From Rhizophagus irregularis (lineage: Eukaryota > Glomeromycota > Glomeromycetes > Glomerales > Glomeraceae), in assembly GCF_026210795.1 (NCBI RefSeq), contig NC_089429.1, forward strand, positions 4,216,001 to 4,280,000: a stretch of 64,000 bases of DNA, written 5' to 3'. Position numbers and translations under genes: made by a program. Each line of letters begins with the position of its first letter. Position 1 is the stretch's first letter. Shown one piece after another: positions 43,809-53,571 of the stretch. The notes beneath the pieces were generated by a model. The model searched no databases and was not told the DNA's origin. It was given only the letters and a program-made list of their open reading frames with translations.

Positions 43809-45224
43809 TTATGATTTTTGATGAGGTTGAATTCGAAAGCGACCAGGATAATGAAATGATACTACGGGATAAAGCTTTGATGGCAAATTATTCCATGTTG
43901 ATACTACCGGATATTTTGTACCATCTACTGTAAAAGCACAAGTTCTTTTATTCATATCTAGATGAACAGTGATTCTTGCACCATTTATAAATTCAGGACA
44001 ATAATCAAGTTGCCAATTCCCGAAATTACAACACCTACCATCACTACACAATACCCATCCATAAGACACCCAACTTTCACTTTCAAAATTTTCCAATGTA
44101 CATACTCCAATATGAAAATAAACGCTGACTTTCTCAATAATGACATCCCATTCAAAAATGTTTTCATTCTCTAATGCAAGTTTTGCTCTAACACTTTGAT
44201 AATTATAAACATTTGCTGATTTAGTACGTACAACTTTTCCATTATCCTCAATAATAAGGTTTGATCCACATGCTGATTCATCCCAAACATAATCGGATTC
44301 ATTAAATTTGTAAATTGACGTTGGAATTCCTCGAATATCATTTAAGTCTGAACTATTCGATTTTGCTATATATCGATAAACATTTAAAATTATTTTGGTT
44401 GGGATAATTTCTAATGGATCAATGAGATCAGCAAATATTTGTCTTTTAATTCGTCTGAAATCAATAAATTCAACCAAAGGTTCCAATTCTTTAGTAACTT
44501 CTGATATTCGGTTATTGTCAATAAATTTAATTTCTATTTGGATCGAGTTATTCATTTGTTCTAAGGTAGGTAATCTCTCCATAAGAATTTTGTATGCACT
44601 ATTAGAGACTTGTTTTGCTGCCAGAATAACGGCATATCGAAAAACTTCATATTCTGGCGTTGCAAAGGGCGTTTCTTTATTATATGTATAAGATAGGAGA
44701 TGTTGAAGTGCCTTGATTGATAATCGACCAAACTCAACAGTATTTAGTGGAATAGTTGCTACAGATTCGACTAATAAATTTAAGAGAATATTATCTTCCG
44801 ATAGCGGAATTGTATTCACTACTTTAGATAATAATTCTGGTGAATAATTTTTTGCATAATTAGCACTTTTAATAGTTTCCATAATAAATTTCTGAAGGTC
44901 TAGTAATTGAAAATAGTCTGCAGCATAAAAAGCTTCGACTATATTTTCTTTATTTAAAGATTCTACTTTAATTGATCCCGAATAAATGTATTCTAATATA
45001 ATTTCCATTTCGGAAGAATTAATATTCGGGAAAGAAAAATGATTTTCATAACTTTCTTTCCTCCCATTATAAAGAAATTTATCAAATACTTCGGACCTTG
45101 CTGCTAAGATTGCTCTGCAACCGTGTAGTATTTGTTTATCCTTACATAAAATTTTTATATCACTATATTTTGGATTATTTATTAATAATCTCAAATCTTG
45201 TTCTAATGAATATCCTTTCGTCAT
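43809..45224 (-). CDS. BTB-BACK-SPRY protein 4 (471 aa)
   Basis: Intronless, start MTKGYSLEQDLRLLINNPKY. BTB at about 15-120 (CRAILAARSEVFDKFLYNGR, ILEYIYSGSIKVES), BACK-like region at about 125-215 (IPLNTVEFGRLSIKALQHLL), linker with INPTKIIL-like helix, and SPRY at about 315-468 (IFEWDVIIEKVSVYFHIGVC, YGWVLCSDGRCCNFG, VHLDMNKRTCAFTVDGTKYP, YPVVSFHYPGRFRIQ). All three domains are complete. Within SPRY the strand after EWDVIIEK differs strongly between copies (VSVYFHIG here, ACKWFWVG in copy 6, LCEYAWIG in copy 7), which is where ligand-facing variation would be expected. Predicted Cullin-3 adaptor. Confidence 0.88.
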   Translation of the reverse strand: MTKGYSLEQDLRLLINNPKYSDIKILCKDKQILHGCRAILAARSEVFDKFLYNGRKESYENHFSFPNINSSEMEIILEYIYSGSIKVESLNKENIVEAFYAADYFQLLDLQKFIMETIKSANYAKNYSPELLSKVVNTIPLSEDNILLNLLVESVATIPLNTVEFGRLSIKALQHLLSYTYNKETPFATPEYEVFRYAVILAAKQVSNSAYKILMERLPTLEQMNNSIQIEIKFIDNNRISEVTKELEPLVEFIDFRRIKRQIFADLIDPLEIIPTKIILNVYRYIAKSNSSDLNDIRGIPTSIYKFNESDYVWDESACGSNLIIEDNGKVVRTKSANVYNYQSVRAKLALENENIFEWDVIIEKVSVYFHIGVCTLENFESESWVSYGWVLCSDGRCCNFGNWQLDYCPEFINGARITVHLDMNKRTCAFTVDGTKYPVVSTWNNLPSKLYPVVSFHYPGRFRIQPHQKS

Positions 45225-46090
45225 TATTGGATTTTTTTTTGTTGAGAAATTGAGAAAGAAGTTTTGTTATTCATCCCATTTCAGACCAAATTTATCGTTA
45301 TAGTAAGTGTAGATTTTTTACAAATTTAGATTCGTACCAAATTCAATTTGGAAAATCGAGTCACGTGTGCATGATATAACAATTTTTTTTACGATTAAAT
45401 AAAAAAATTATTACAAATTTTAAATCTTTTTTCGTTAACAACGCAATTTGCATGAAAATTAAAACATTTTTCATTTATCTGTTACATATTTATGTATAAT
45501 TGTTAATTAACATCTTTTTTCTACGTGTAGTTATAGTTTAAAATCTCCATACGGTCGCATCTCTAGTTGAGAATTACAAAATCGTGTAAATTTTGAATTA
45601 TCATTATAAAGTGAAAATTATGAAATGTTTGGATTAGTAATAACTTCAGAAAATAATACAAAATTAGAAGGAATTTATGTTAATGGCTTTATCCGATCGT
45701 AAGAAATATTGACATAACAAAATATTATATTTATGGGAAACAATGTTCTTAATTTATTGATATATCTATTCCATTAAATATTATTCATTTTTATTGATAA
45801 CCTTTCAATATCTTAAGCGCGTCAGACTGTCATAATTTATATCAATGTAGTAGAGCTAAATTACATAAGAAATAAAGATATTTTCTTAATTTCTTTATAC
45901 CGCTATTAACCAAAATATGTCCCTATAATTCTGGAACATGCTAATTTAAAAAATTGATCAATGTGTTACATTCAGTTATCGATCATGAACAAATGTTCAC
46001 GAAAAAAAATGGAAATAAAATTTTATAATATTACAATATAACATTGTCCGTTTATTAAATAAAAAAAAACATGTAATTGTCTAAATTTAT
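45225..46090. other. Intergenic upstream of BTB copy 4
   Basis: AT-rich promoter side of copy 4. No further element was recognised. Confidence 0.5.
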
Positions 46091-46426
46091 TGCACCCCGC
46101 GGTTTTATATGATCACGTGAAATTTATTTATACAGTTAAAGTAGGATCGGCATCGTGCATGAATTAGAAACCGCGCCCAGAAAACGGAGCTGCTTTTTTT
46201 TTTTTAACAATGAACAATTCTATAAAATAAAAACGTGTACAACATGTGCACAATGAGTCATCGTGTCACGATAACCATAAATCACATTATTTTGGTAATA
46301 TACAATAAATTTGCAGCTCCGTTTTCTGGGAGCGGTTTCTAATTCATGCACGATGCCGATCCTACTTTAACTGTATAAATAAATTTCACGTGATCATATA
46401 AAACCGCCCCAGAATCAGGGGGTGCA
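46091..46426. mobile_element. 336-bp foldback MITE with about 100-bp inverted arms
   Basis: The left arm (46091-46195) and right arm (46314-46426) are nearly perfect inverted repeats: shared words include GGTTTTATATGATCACGTGA, AGTAGGATCGGCATCGTGCA and AACGGAGCTGC. The outermost bases are TGCACCCC on both sides; the right arm has an extra CTGATTCTGGGG near its end. The loop is about 118 bases and noncoding. It borders the truncated BTB copy 5 directly, so its insertion or a recombination at it may have removed that gene's start. Confidence 0.85.
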
Positions 46427-46433
46427 AAAAAAA

Positions 46434-46992
46434 AACATAGTGATATAGAAATATTATGTGAAGATGAAAAGAAACTATATGGTTGTAGAGCAATTTTGGC
46501 TGCAAGGTCCGAAGTATTTGACAGATTACTCTATAATGGGATGAAAGAAAGTTATGAAAACCAAATTTCTTTCCAAAAATTAATTCCTCCGGGATGGAAA
46601 TTATATTGGAATATATTATACGGGATCAATTAAAGAATAATCTTTAACTAAAGAAAATATAGTTGAAGCTTTTAATGCTGAGTATTCAAGATTTTATCGT
46701 GAAAACTCTTAAAAATACTCTTAAAAAAAAATCACAAAAAATTTTTCACCAGAATTATTATCTAAAATTGCAGAAATAATGTCATTAACAGAAGATAATG
46801 TTCTTCTTAACTTATTGATTGAAACGGTGGCAATTATTCCATTGAATACTATTGAATTTGGTCGATTATCTATTGTAGGCCTCAAACATCTTTTATCTTA
46901 TACACAAGAAAAAGAAAAATTTTTTGTGACCCCAAAATTTAAAGTTTTTCGATATAGTGCAATTTTAGCAGCAAAACAAGTTTCTAATGATA
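46434..46992 (+). pseudogene. BTB-BACK-SPRY copy 5, truncated at both ends
   Basis: The text begins at SDIEILCEDEKKLYGCRAIL, lacking the first 19 or so codons, continues ARSEVFDRLLYNGMKESYEN and shifts frame near 46575. A stop lies in the GSIKE-SLTKEN segment (about 46640), then the frame is broken through 46680-46760. A clean open stretch (46779-46990) encodes the BACK-like part NTIEFGRLSIVGLKHLLSYT and AILAAKQVSND, after which similarity ends abruptly. The linker and the whole SPRY domain are missing. It is flanked by the foldback MITE on the left and repeat-rich DNA on the right. Confidence 0.8.
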
Positions 46993-47830
46993 CACCCATG
47001 CATAGCAACATGCTGCTCCATAAATAATGCATAAAAAAACAAGTTTTACTTTACTCACTTTTGATATTGCTTCAGGCAAATTAGATGTTAAGATGAATAA
47101 AAGAGCTGATTAAACGAAAATAAGAGAGATGAAAGGGAAAGAAAAAGCAATCAAGAGAGGGAAGAGAAGAAAGAAAAGGAAGGATGAGAGACAACAAGAG
47201 TAGGAGAGAAAGAGTGAGGGAAGAAACAGAAAAGTGTAAGAGGAAAAAGGGTTTAAAAAAGAAGGCGGGAGAGAAGGAGAGAAAGGAGAGGAAACTGAAA
47301 AAAGAGTAATATAAGATTATTAAATATCTAATAAGAAAAATGATATGTCAAATACTTTTCGCGCAATGCGCAACAAAAAGTCACATGCAATTTGCGTAAA
47401 AACAAATCCAATTTGCGCTTCTAATACTGTATCTGCAAATCTAAGTTTTTAAATATAAAATTTTAAATTATAAGTTGCGCTATGCTCAAACTAGAATTAT
47501 GTATAATTTGCAGAAATTAAAAAGTAAGTTGCGCTCCGCAAATTCTGCAAATAGATTTCATACACTGAGTAAGATTGTATTGGAATAGTGGGAGTCTGTC
47601 TTTTTTCGATGTCTGCGCGGAAAATTCCATAAAGTGCGTATCTCCAAATTTTTTTTTATTTTAAGTTTGATAATTAAACTAGAAAATCATTAATTTCTCT
47701 TCTTTTCAATTTTTATACACGTGTTACTATCGCCTTATAAAGTAAATTATTGTTTAGTTCCTTGCATTAAATATTAATTTATGTTACTAAAATAGCATGC
47801 TGTGTCGCTGCGAAGCAAAGATTACCACAA
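46993..47830. repeat. Repeat-rich stretch: purine tract and TTTGCGC motifs
   Basis: 47085-47310 is an almost pure GA-rich tract on the plus strand (AGAGA, GAAAGGA words). 47355-47560 has about eight copies of TTTGCG, TTGCGC or their inverse (GCGCAAT, CGCAAAT). The same association of TTTGCG words with purine-rich DNA is seen at 6020-7080, so this may be a related, noncoding element remnant. No ends could be set. Confidence 0.4.
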
Positions 47831-47837
47831 GAATGAT

Positions 47838-48000
47838 TCAGATAAATAATTCTATAAAAATTGGAATTATAGCTTCACACCAAAGTTTATTAACTAACAA
47901 ACAAGAGAATAGAGTTTTTTTACACTTTTTATTGTTATTCATAAGCCCAATCAAATGATTTATACCAGATAGCGTCGTTGTATTTGAATATAATGAAAGT
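47838..48000 (-). pseudogene. F-box gene fragment
   Basis: The minus strand encodes LYSNTTTLSGINHLIGLMNN followed by KKTLFSCLLVNKLWCEAIIP, the F-box motif pattern (hydrophobic heptads, then SCLLVNKLWC..IP) seen in the two F-box genes of this window. It stops after about 50 residues, where WE-type continuation would be expected. The in-frame upstream text to 48071 is low-complexity and overlaps a hairpin, so it is probably not part of the gene. Confidence 0.5.
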
Positions 48001-48064
48001 AGATTTATGAAAAGTTCATTTAAACCTTGAAAAATATGATAAAAGAATATCATTATGAAATTGA

Positions 48065-48107
48065 ATATCAATGATTTTCACGGCGCAGCCGTGAAAATCA
48101 TTGATAT
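48065..48107. repeat. Perfect 20-bp stem, 3-base loop palindrome
   Basis: ATATCAATGATTTTCACGGC at 48065-48084, loop GCA, then its exact complement at 48088-48107. Lies about 190 bases before the start of BTB copy 6. Confidence 0.9.
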
Positions 48108-48294
48108 CCACAGTTCCCCGTGAAATAACTATCACTTAATAGTTTGAATATGAACGTTTAAAGACTCTTTTTAGGTAATCGGAGATCCATGTGACAGTAA
48201 ATTTTTTCACCGTACACATGGTACTACAGCGTACAACCCAATTTATTATAAATCAAATTTAATCATTCACATAAACTCGTGTTAAAAAAAAGAA

Positions 48295-49677
48295 ATGACG
48301 AGAGGATATTCATTAGAACAAGATTTAAGTTTGTTAGTAAATAATACCAAATATAGTGATATAGAAATTTTATGTGAAGATGGAAAGAAACTATATGGTT
48401 GTAGAGCAATTTTGGCTGCAAGATCCGAATTATTTGACAGTTTACTTTACAATGGAATGAAAGAAAGTTTTGAAAATAAAATTTCTTTTCCAAAGATTAA
48501 TTCCTCTGGAATGAAAATTATATTGGAATATATTTATACAGGATTAATTAAAAAAGAATCTTTAAATAAAAATAATATAATTGAAGCATTTTATGCTGCA
48601 GATTTTTTTCAATTAACTGATCTTCAAGAAAATATTGTAAGAGTTGTTAATAATACACTGGAATCAGAAAATTATTCACCGGAATTATTATCTAATATTG
48701 TAGAAATAATGCCATTTATAGAAGATAATATTCTTCAAAATTTATTGGTTGAAAAAGTAGCAACTATTCCTTTAAATACAATTGAATTTGATCGATTATC
48801 TATCGCCGGACTTCAATGTCTTTTATCATTTACACATAAAAAAGCAAAGTCCTTTGCAACTCCTGAATATGAAGTTTTTCGATATAGTGCTATTCTAGCA
48901 GCAAAACAAGTTTCTAATGATGCTTTTAAAACTCTTATGAAATGTTTACCAACTTTGGAACAAATAAAGAATTCAATCCAAGTAGAAAATGAACCTATTA
49001 CCGATCACTGTAAAGTTACTAAAGAATTAGAACCTTTAATTGATTTCATTGATTTTAATCAAATTAAAGGAAAAATTTTGACAGATATTATCGAACCATT
49101 AGGAATTATTCCAGCTAAGACAATATTAGATGCTTATCGACAAAAAGCAAGATCACATAATACGGATTTTAATGAAATTCGAGGAACACAGTTTTGGGAT
49201 GAGTTAGCATGCGGATCAAAACTTTTTATTGAAGAAAATGGAAAAGTTGTAAGTGCATCAAACGATTGTCATACACATCAAGGTGTTAGAGCTAAAATTT
49301 TAATTGATAGTAAAGGTATTTTTGAATGGGATTTTATAATTGAGAAAGCTTGTAAATGGTTTTGGGTTGGAGTATGTGCACCAGGAAGTTTTAATAATGA
49401 TGAACCTATTGGATGGGCATTGAGTTCTGAAGGTCGTTACTATAATTCTGGAAATTATTTAGAAGATTATTGTCCTTCATTGGGTGATGGCACGAGAATT
49501 ACTGTTCATTTAGATATGAATAAAAAAACTTGCGCTTTCACAGTCGATGGTACAAGATATCCCGAAGTATTAAATTGTAATAATAATTTACCATCAAAGT
49601 TTTATCCTGTAGCATCATTATGTTATCCTGGTCGTTTTCGAATTCAATCCCATCAAAAGTTAGATGTAATAATTTAA
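48295..49677 (+). CDS. BTB-BACK-SPRY protein 6 (460 aa)
   Basis: Intronless, start MTRGYSLEQDLSLLVNNTKY, the only intact copy on the plus strand. BTB at about 15-120 (CRAILAARSELFDSLLYNGM, LEYIYTGLIKKESL), BACK-like region at about 125-215 (IPLNTIEFDRLSIAGLQCLL, AILAAKQVSNDAF), linker, and SPRY at about 298-455 (IFEWDFIIEKACKWFWVGVC, GWALSSEGRYYNSG, VHLDMNKKTCAFTVDGTRYP, YPVASLCYPGRFRIQ). Complete domains; predicted Cullin-3 substrate adaptor. Its inverted orientation relative to copies 1-4 and 7 points to a local inversion or a separate duplication. The palindrome and F-box fragment lie upstream, so the promoter region is short and partly repeat-derived. Confidence 0.88.
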   Translation: MTRGYSLEQDLSLLVNNTKYSDIEILCEDGKKLYGCRAILAARSELFDSLLYNGMKESFENKISFPKINSSGMKIILEYIYTGLIKKESLNKNNIIEAFYAADFFQLTDLQENIVRVVNNTLESENYSPELLSNIVEIMPFIEDNILQNLLVEKVATIPLNTIEFDRLSIAGLQCLLSFTHKKAKSFATPEYEVFRYSAILAAKQVSNDAFKTLMKCLPTLEQIKNSIQVENEPITDHCKVTKELEPLIDFIDFNQIKGKILTDIIEPLGIIPAKTILDAYRQKARSHNTDFNEIRGTQFWDELACGSKLFIEENGKVVSASNDCHTHQGVRAKILIDSKGIFEWDFIIEKACKWFWVGVCAPGSFNNDEPIGWALSSEGRYYNSGNYLEDYCPSLGDGTRITVHLDMNKKTCAFTVDGTRYPEVLNCNNNLPSKFYPVASLCYPGRFRIQSHQKLDVII

Positions 49678-50439
49678 AAAAAAAAAAAGATTGGGTTATT
49701 TGTTGTGACTAACCACAACTATCGGTTCAGTTTAAAAATAGCTACTTGTTTTAATACCAAAAACTTTATATGACATTATATTCGTTATATAATTAAACAA
49801 TTAAGGAATTGTGAAATATCCTTTATATATTAAATACATAATCTTAATTTTTCGTATATTATGCGACTTTGAATGAAGCAAACCATCAAGAGTAGGATTC
49901 TTATTAAATACATTCAAGCATAGATGTGACATATGTTCTAATACCAATTATACTAATGACAGAATTGGACTTTAAAGTGAAAAGACAATATAAAAATCTC
50001 TTACTTCTTCAGTTGTATAAAATTAGAAGAATGTAAAGGAACAAATATATTAATTGTTATGATTAATTTTAATTTGTATCTGAATAAATCTTTAAAAATT
50101 TAAATATCGTATACAATATGTTCTTTGACGCAACTTTTTTTTATTTATCTTAGTATTTCTACAATCTTTCACGTAAATACTGAGAACGAAAGCGAAAATA
50201 TTATCTACAAAAAGATTACAATTGTGGCTAATATGAAAATAGAATCTAGTAATTTTTCAAAATTTATTCTTCGCCTTTTTCAATAATTTTTTAAACAAAG
50301 TTTGATTACTTATGAACTGTTAGATAAAAAAGTGGTCTTCGCTCTAAAGTTATCCTACACTCCAAGCTGCTATAATAAGAATTATTTAGAAATTACGAAT
50401 TGGAAAAAATCAAAGAATGAGAAACGTTGATAGAAGAAC
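49678..50439. other. Intergenic
   Basis: AT-rich region after copy 6; no element or gene recognised. Confidence 0.5.
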
Positions 50440-51140
50440 ATACCGATCTCTTTTTTTTTCAGATGGTCCGGAATTGAAAGTTCCACCGTCAGTAGTTCCG
50501 TTTATAATAATGTTATTCCCTCCACTCTTGAGTATCGGTTGATAAATGTCGGCCGGTTTATGCTCCCTCAAAGAAAAATTTAGAAAGGTCTTGATTCCAT
50601 CCCGCCAGGCAGGATCGAGACTGAACATCAGATAAGCTCGATGGGTCATCTGTGTTCTGGCGGTAGTTCCGCTTATATTAACGTTATTCCCTCCATTTGT
50701 GAGTATCGGTTGATAAATGTCGGCCGGTTTATGCTCCCTCAAAGAAAAATTTAGAAAGTTACTATTATTCTTAAATATCATATTCATTTATTTCGCTTGA
50801 ATCCATCCCGCCAGGCAGGATCGAGACTGAACATCAGACAAGCTCGATGGGTCATCTATGTTCACGCCTCGAAGCTTAACATCAGACAAGCTCGATGGGT
50901 CATCTGTGTTCTGGAGGGGCTAGTGTCAGATCGGCTTGAAAGTATTGAATACAGATTTTCGCTTGATTCCATCCCGCCAGGCAGGATCGAGACTAAACAT
51001 CAGACAAGCTCGATGGGTCATCTGTGTCCACGGTTGCCTCGAAACTTAACATCAGACAAGCTCGATGGGTCACCTGTGTTCTGGCGGGTTGGCTTGAAAG
51101 ACTTGAACACAGACAAGCTCGAAGGGTCCTCATGCCACTT
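50440..51140. repeat. Complex repeat block (GC-richer)
   Basis: Six copies of ACATCAGACAAGCTCGATGG or close variants (near 50625, 50832, 50878, 50997, 51049, 51107), several within a larger unit that starts TTGATTCCATCCCGCCAGGC (near 50580, 50800, 50965). A second unit of about 50 bases, GGTTGATAAATGTCGGCCGG followed by TTTATGCTCCCTCAAAG, occurs at about 50527 and 50708. The long frames seen here in both directions are repeat-derived. Composition differs sharply from the surroundings. Confidence 0.75.
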
Positions 51141-52170
51141 ATTCTTCTTTTTTACGCAGAAAGTAATTAAGTAAATACTTGCCTGCCTGTATTTGTTGCA
51201 CTTTTTTCTGTCTTCGACCTTCGACCTTCTTCTGTATTGGCGATATTCTCAAGGAAGGAAAGGTAGCAATTTACCTTTCGTCTAAATGGTTCGACATTGT
51301 ACTCACCAAGGAGTCCAGTAATACACCATTCGTTCAAAATATTCATGTATCTGTTTTTGACAGGAGGCCAAAGGGTCATTGGTGGGTCAAAAAAAAATGC
51401 AATAATCCGTATTAAACTTTCTTACCACTTTAGTACTAGATGTGAACGTTTTGTTTTGTGTTGTCTTTGCCTTTACCTTTAGGCGATGCCGACGCAAAGT
51501 GTGAAGTGACGGGAGACTTAAAAATTTACGTGGTCGAGCCGCCGGAGAATTTAAATTTACCATATTCTAACTTACTCTATAAAAGAGGTAACAATATTCA
51601 TTTTCTCAAGGTCGCGTCATTTTTACAGTTATTGCAAAAAAAACGTCATTTTTACTCCGAAGTCATACACAGTCATACCGGCGCACATGATCATAATTGA
51701 TTGCCGGCCAAGTTATAATTTTAACACATACGGGAATGTCGATCATTTCCATTTTTTTGCGAAAGCCAAAAAAAAACTAAATTCTGGCCAGAATTATAAA
51801 TTATGCCGATCAGTCATGCGTGTGAAGCTTCGAAACGAAAATAAATTGGGTGGTCCATTCTTTTGCAATTAGCTGTAAGGATTTAAGATGTCCAAATAAT
51901 TACTTTACACTAAATATTATTCTTAAAAATAAATAAATAAGGTAGGATATAATAATAATTTATTGGATACATTATATAACAAACTTTTAAAATTACAAAT
52001 TTTGCAAATATTACAACTTACTTTACAGCATAAACTTTAATAATACATTTGTACAATAATCGACTTCACTATTTCTATATCACTATATATACTATATTTA
52101 TAAGCCAAAAAAATAGACTTAATGATATGCCAATCTATTACACTGTACTCCATATACTATAAATCAAAAA
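51141..52170. other. Intergenic between repeat block and BTB copy 7
   Basis: 51150-51870 has a mosaic composition with several short frames but no convincing gene. 51690-51820 shares words (ATTCTGGCC, GCCGATCA) with the hAT-type MITE at 41660-41700, so it may contain a related remnant. 51890-52150 is AT-rich. Confidence 0.4.
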
Positions 52171-53571
52171 TCAAACTTTTCTATAAGATTGAATCCGAAA
52201 GCGACCAGGATATATTAATCCTGCTACTGGATAAAGCTTTGATGGTAAATTATTCCACGTAGATACTTCAGGATACCTTATACCATTGACTGTAAAAGCG
52301 CAAGTTCTTTTATTCATATCTAAATGAACAGTAATTCTCGTTCCTTCTCCAAACGGAAGACAATAACGAATTTCTTTACGAGAATTCCAACATAAACCAT
52401 TAGAACCTAGTACCCATCCAGTAGTTTGATACCCTGCAAAGGCTAGGCAATTAAAATTTTCTGGCGCACAAACTCCAATCCAAGCATATTCACACAATTT
52501 TTCAATAATAACATCCCATTCAAAAATACCTTGATTTTCTAATGTTAAGTTAGCTTTAACACATGTTTGGAGATTACAATTACTTTTCGCACTAACAAGT
52601 TTTCCATTTTCTTCAATAAAAAGGCTTGAATCACATGACTCATCCCAAGTGTAATTAGACTCATTAATGTGTACTCCTCGAATTCCGTTTAAATCTGTCT
52701 TGTGTGATCTTGCTTTTTGTCGATAAGCATCTAGTATTATTTTAGGCGAGACTATTTCTAATGGTTCAATAATATCAGTCAAAATGTTTCCTTTAATTTG
52801 ATTAAAATCAATGTATTTAACTAAAGGTTCCAATTCTTTAGTAATTTTTTGATTATCAGTAATAAATTTATTTTCTGTTTGGAATAAATTCTCCACCCGC
52901 TCCAATGTTGGTAACCGCTCCATAATAGTTATAAAAGCATCATTAGAAACTTGTTTTGCTGCTAAAATAGCACTATATCGAAAAACTTCGTATTCTGGAG
53001 TTACAAAGGGTTTTTCTTTTTCATGTGTATATGATAAAAGATATTGAAGTCCTGCAATAGATAATCGACTAAATTCAATAGTATTTAATGGAATAATTGC
53101 TACCATTTCAATCAATAAATCAAGAAGTGCATTATCTTCCGCTAATGGCATCATTCCCGCAATTTTAGATAATAATTCCGGAAAATAATTTTCTGTTTCG
53201 AAAGTATTATTAACAATTTTTACAATATATTTTTGAAGATCTGTTATTTGAAGATAATCTGCAGCGTAAAACACTTCAATTATATTATCTTCTGTTAAAG
53301 TTCTTTCTTCAATTGATCCCGTATAAATAAATTCTAATACAATCTCCATTCCAGAAGAGCTAATTTTTGGAAAAGAAATTCGATTTTCATAGGTTTCTTT
53401 CATCCCATTATAAAGTAATTTGTCAAACATTTCAGACCTCGCGGCCAAAATTGCTCTACAACCATATAGTTTCTTTTCATCTTCGCATAAAATTTCTATA
53501 TCACTATACTTTGGGTTATTTATTAAAAATCTTAAATCTTGTTCTAATGGACATCCACAACCTCTCGTCAT
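52171..53571 (-). CDS. BTB-BACK-SPRY protein 7 (466 aa)
   Basis: Intronless. The frame is open from 53616, but the start was placed at 53571 (MTRGCGCPLEQDLRFLIN) by homology with the other copies; the 15 upstream codons include a run of Phe from a T/A homopolymer and are unlikely to be coding. BTB at about 17-120 (CRAILAARSEMFDKLLYNGM, LEFIYTGSIEERTL), BACK-like region at about 127-217 (IPLNTIEFSRLSIAGLQYLL), linker, and SPRY at about 305-462 (IFEWDVIIEKLCEYAWIGVC, TGWVLGSNGLCWNS, VHLDMNKRTCAFTVNGIRYP, YPVAGLIYPGRFRIQ). Two extra residues (CGC) follow the start compared with the other copies. Complete; predicted Cullin-3 substrate adaptor. Confidence 0.88.
   Translation of the reverse strand: MTRGCGCPLEQDLRFLINNPKYSDIEILCEDEKKLYGCRAILAARSEMFDKLLYNGMKETYENRISFPKISSSGMEIVLEFIYTGSIEERTLTEDNIIEVFYAADYLQITDLQKYIVKIVNNTFETENYFPELLSKIAGMMPLAEDNALLDLLIEMVAIIPLNTIEFSRLSIAGLQYLLSYTHEKEKPFVTPEYEVFRYSAILAAKQVSNDAFITIMERLPTLERVENLFQTENKFITDNQKITKELEPLVKYIDFNQIKGNILTDIIEPLEIVSPKIILDAYRQKARSHKTDLNGIRGVHINESNYTWDESCDSSLFIEENGKLVSAKSNCNLQTCVKANLTLENQGIFEWDVIIEKLCEYAWIGVCAPENFNCLAFAGYQTTGWVLGSNGLCWNSRKEIRYCLPFGEGTRITVHLDMNKRTCAFTVNGIRYPEVSTWNNLPSKLYPVAGLIYPGRFRIQSYRKV

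Noticed and set aside
50410-51174. Two 125-residue frames on opposite strands
   Set aside because: Both are translations of the repeat units, with internal peptide repeats mirroring the DNA repeats; no independent coding evidence.
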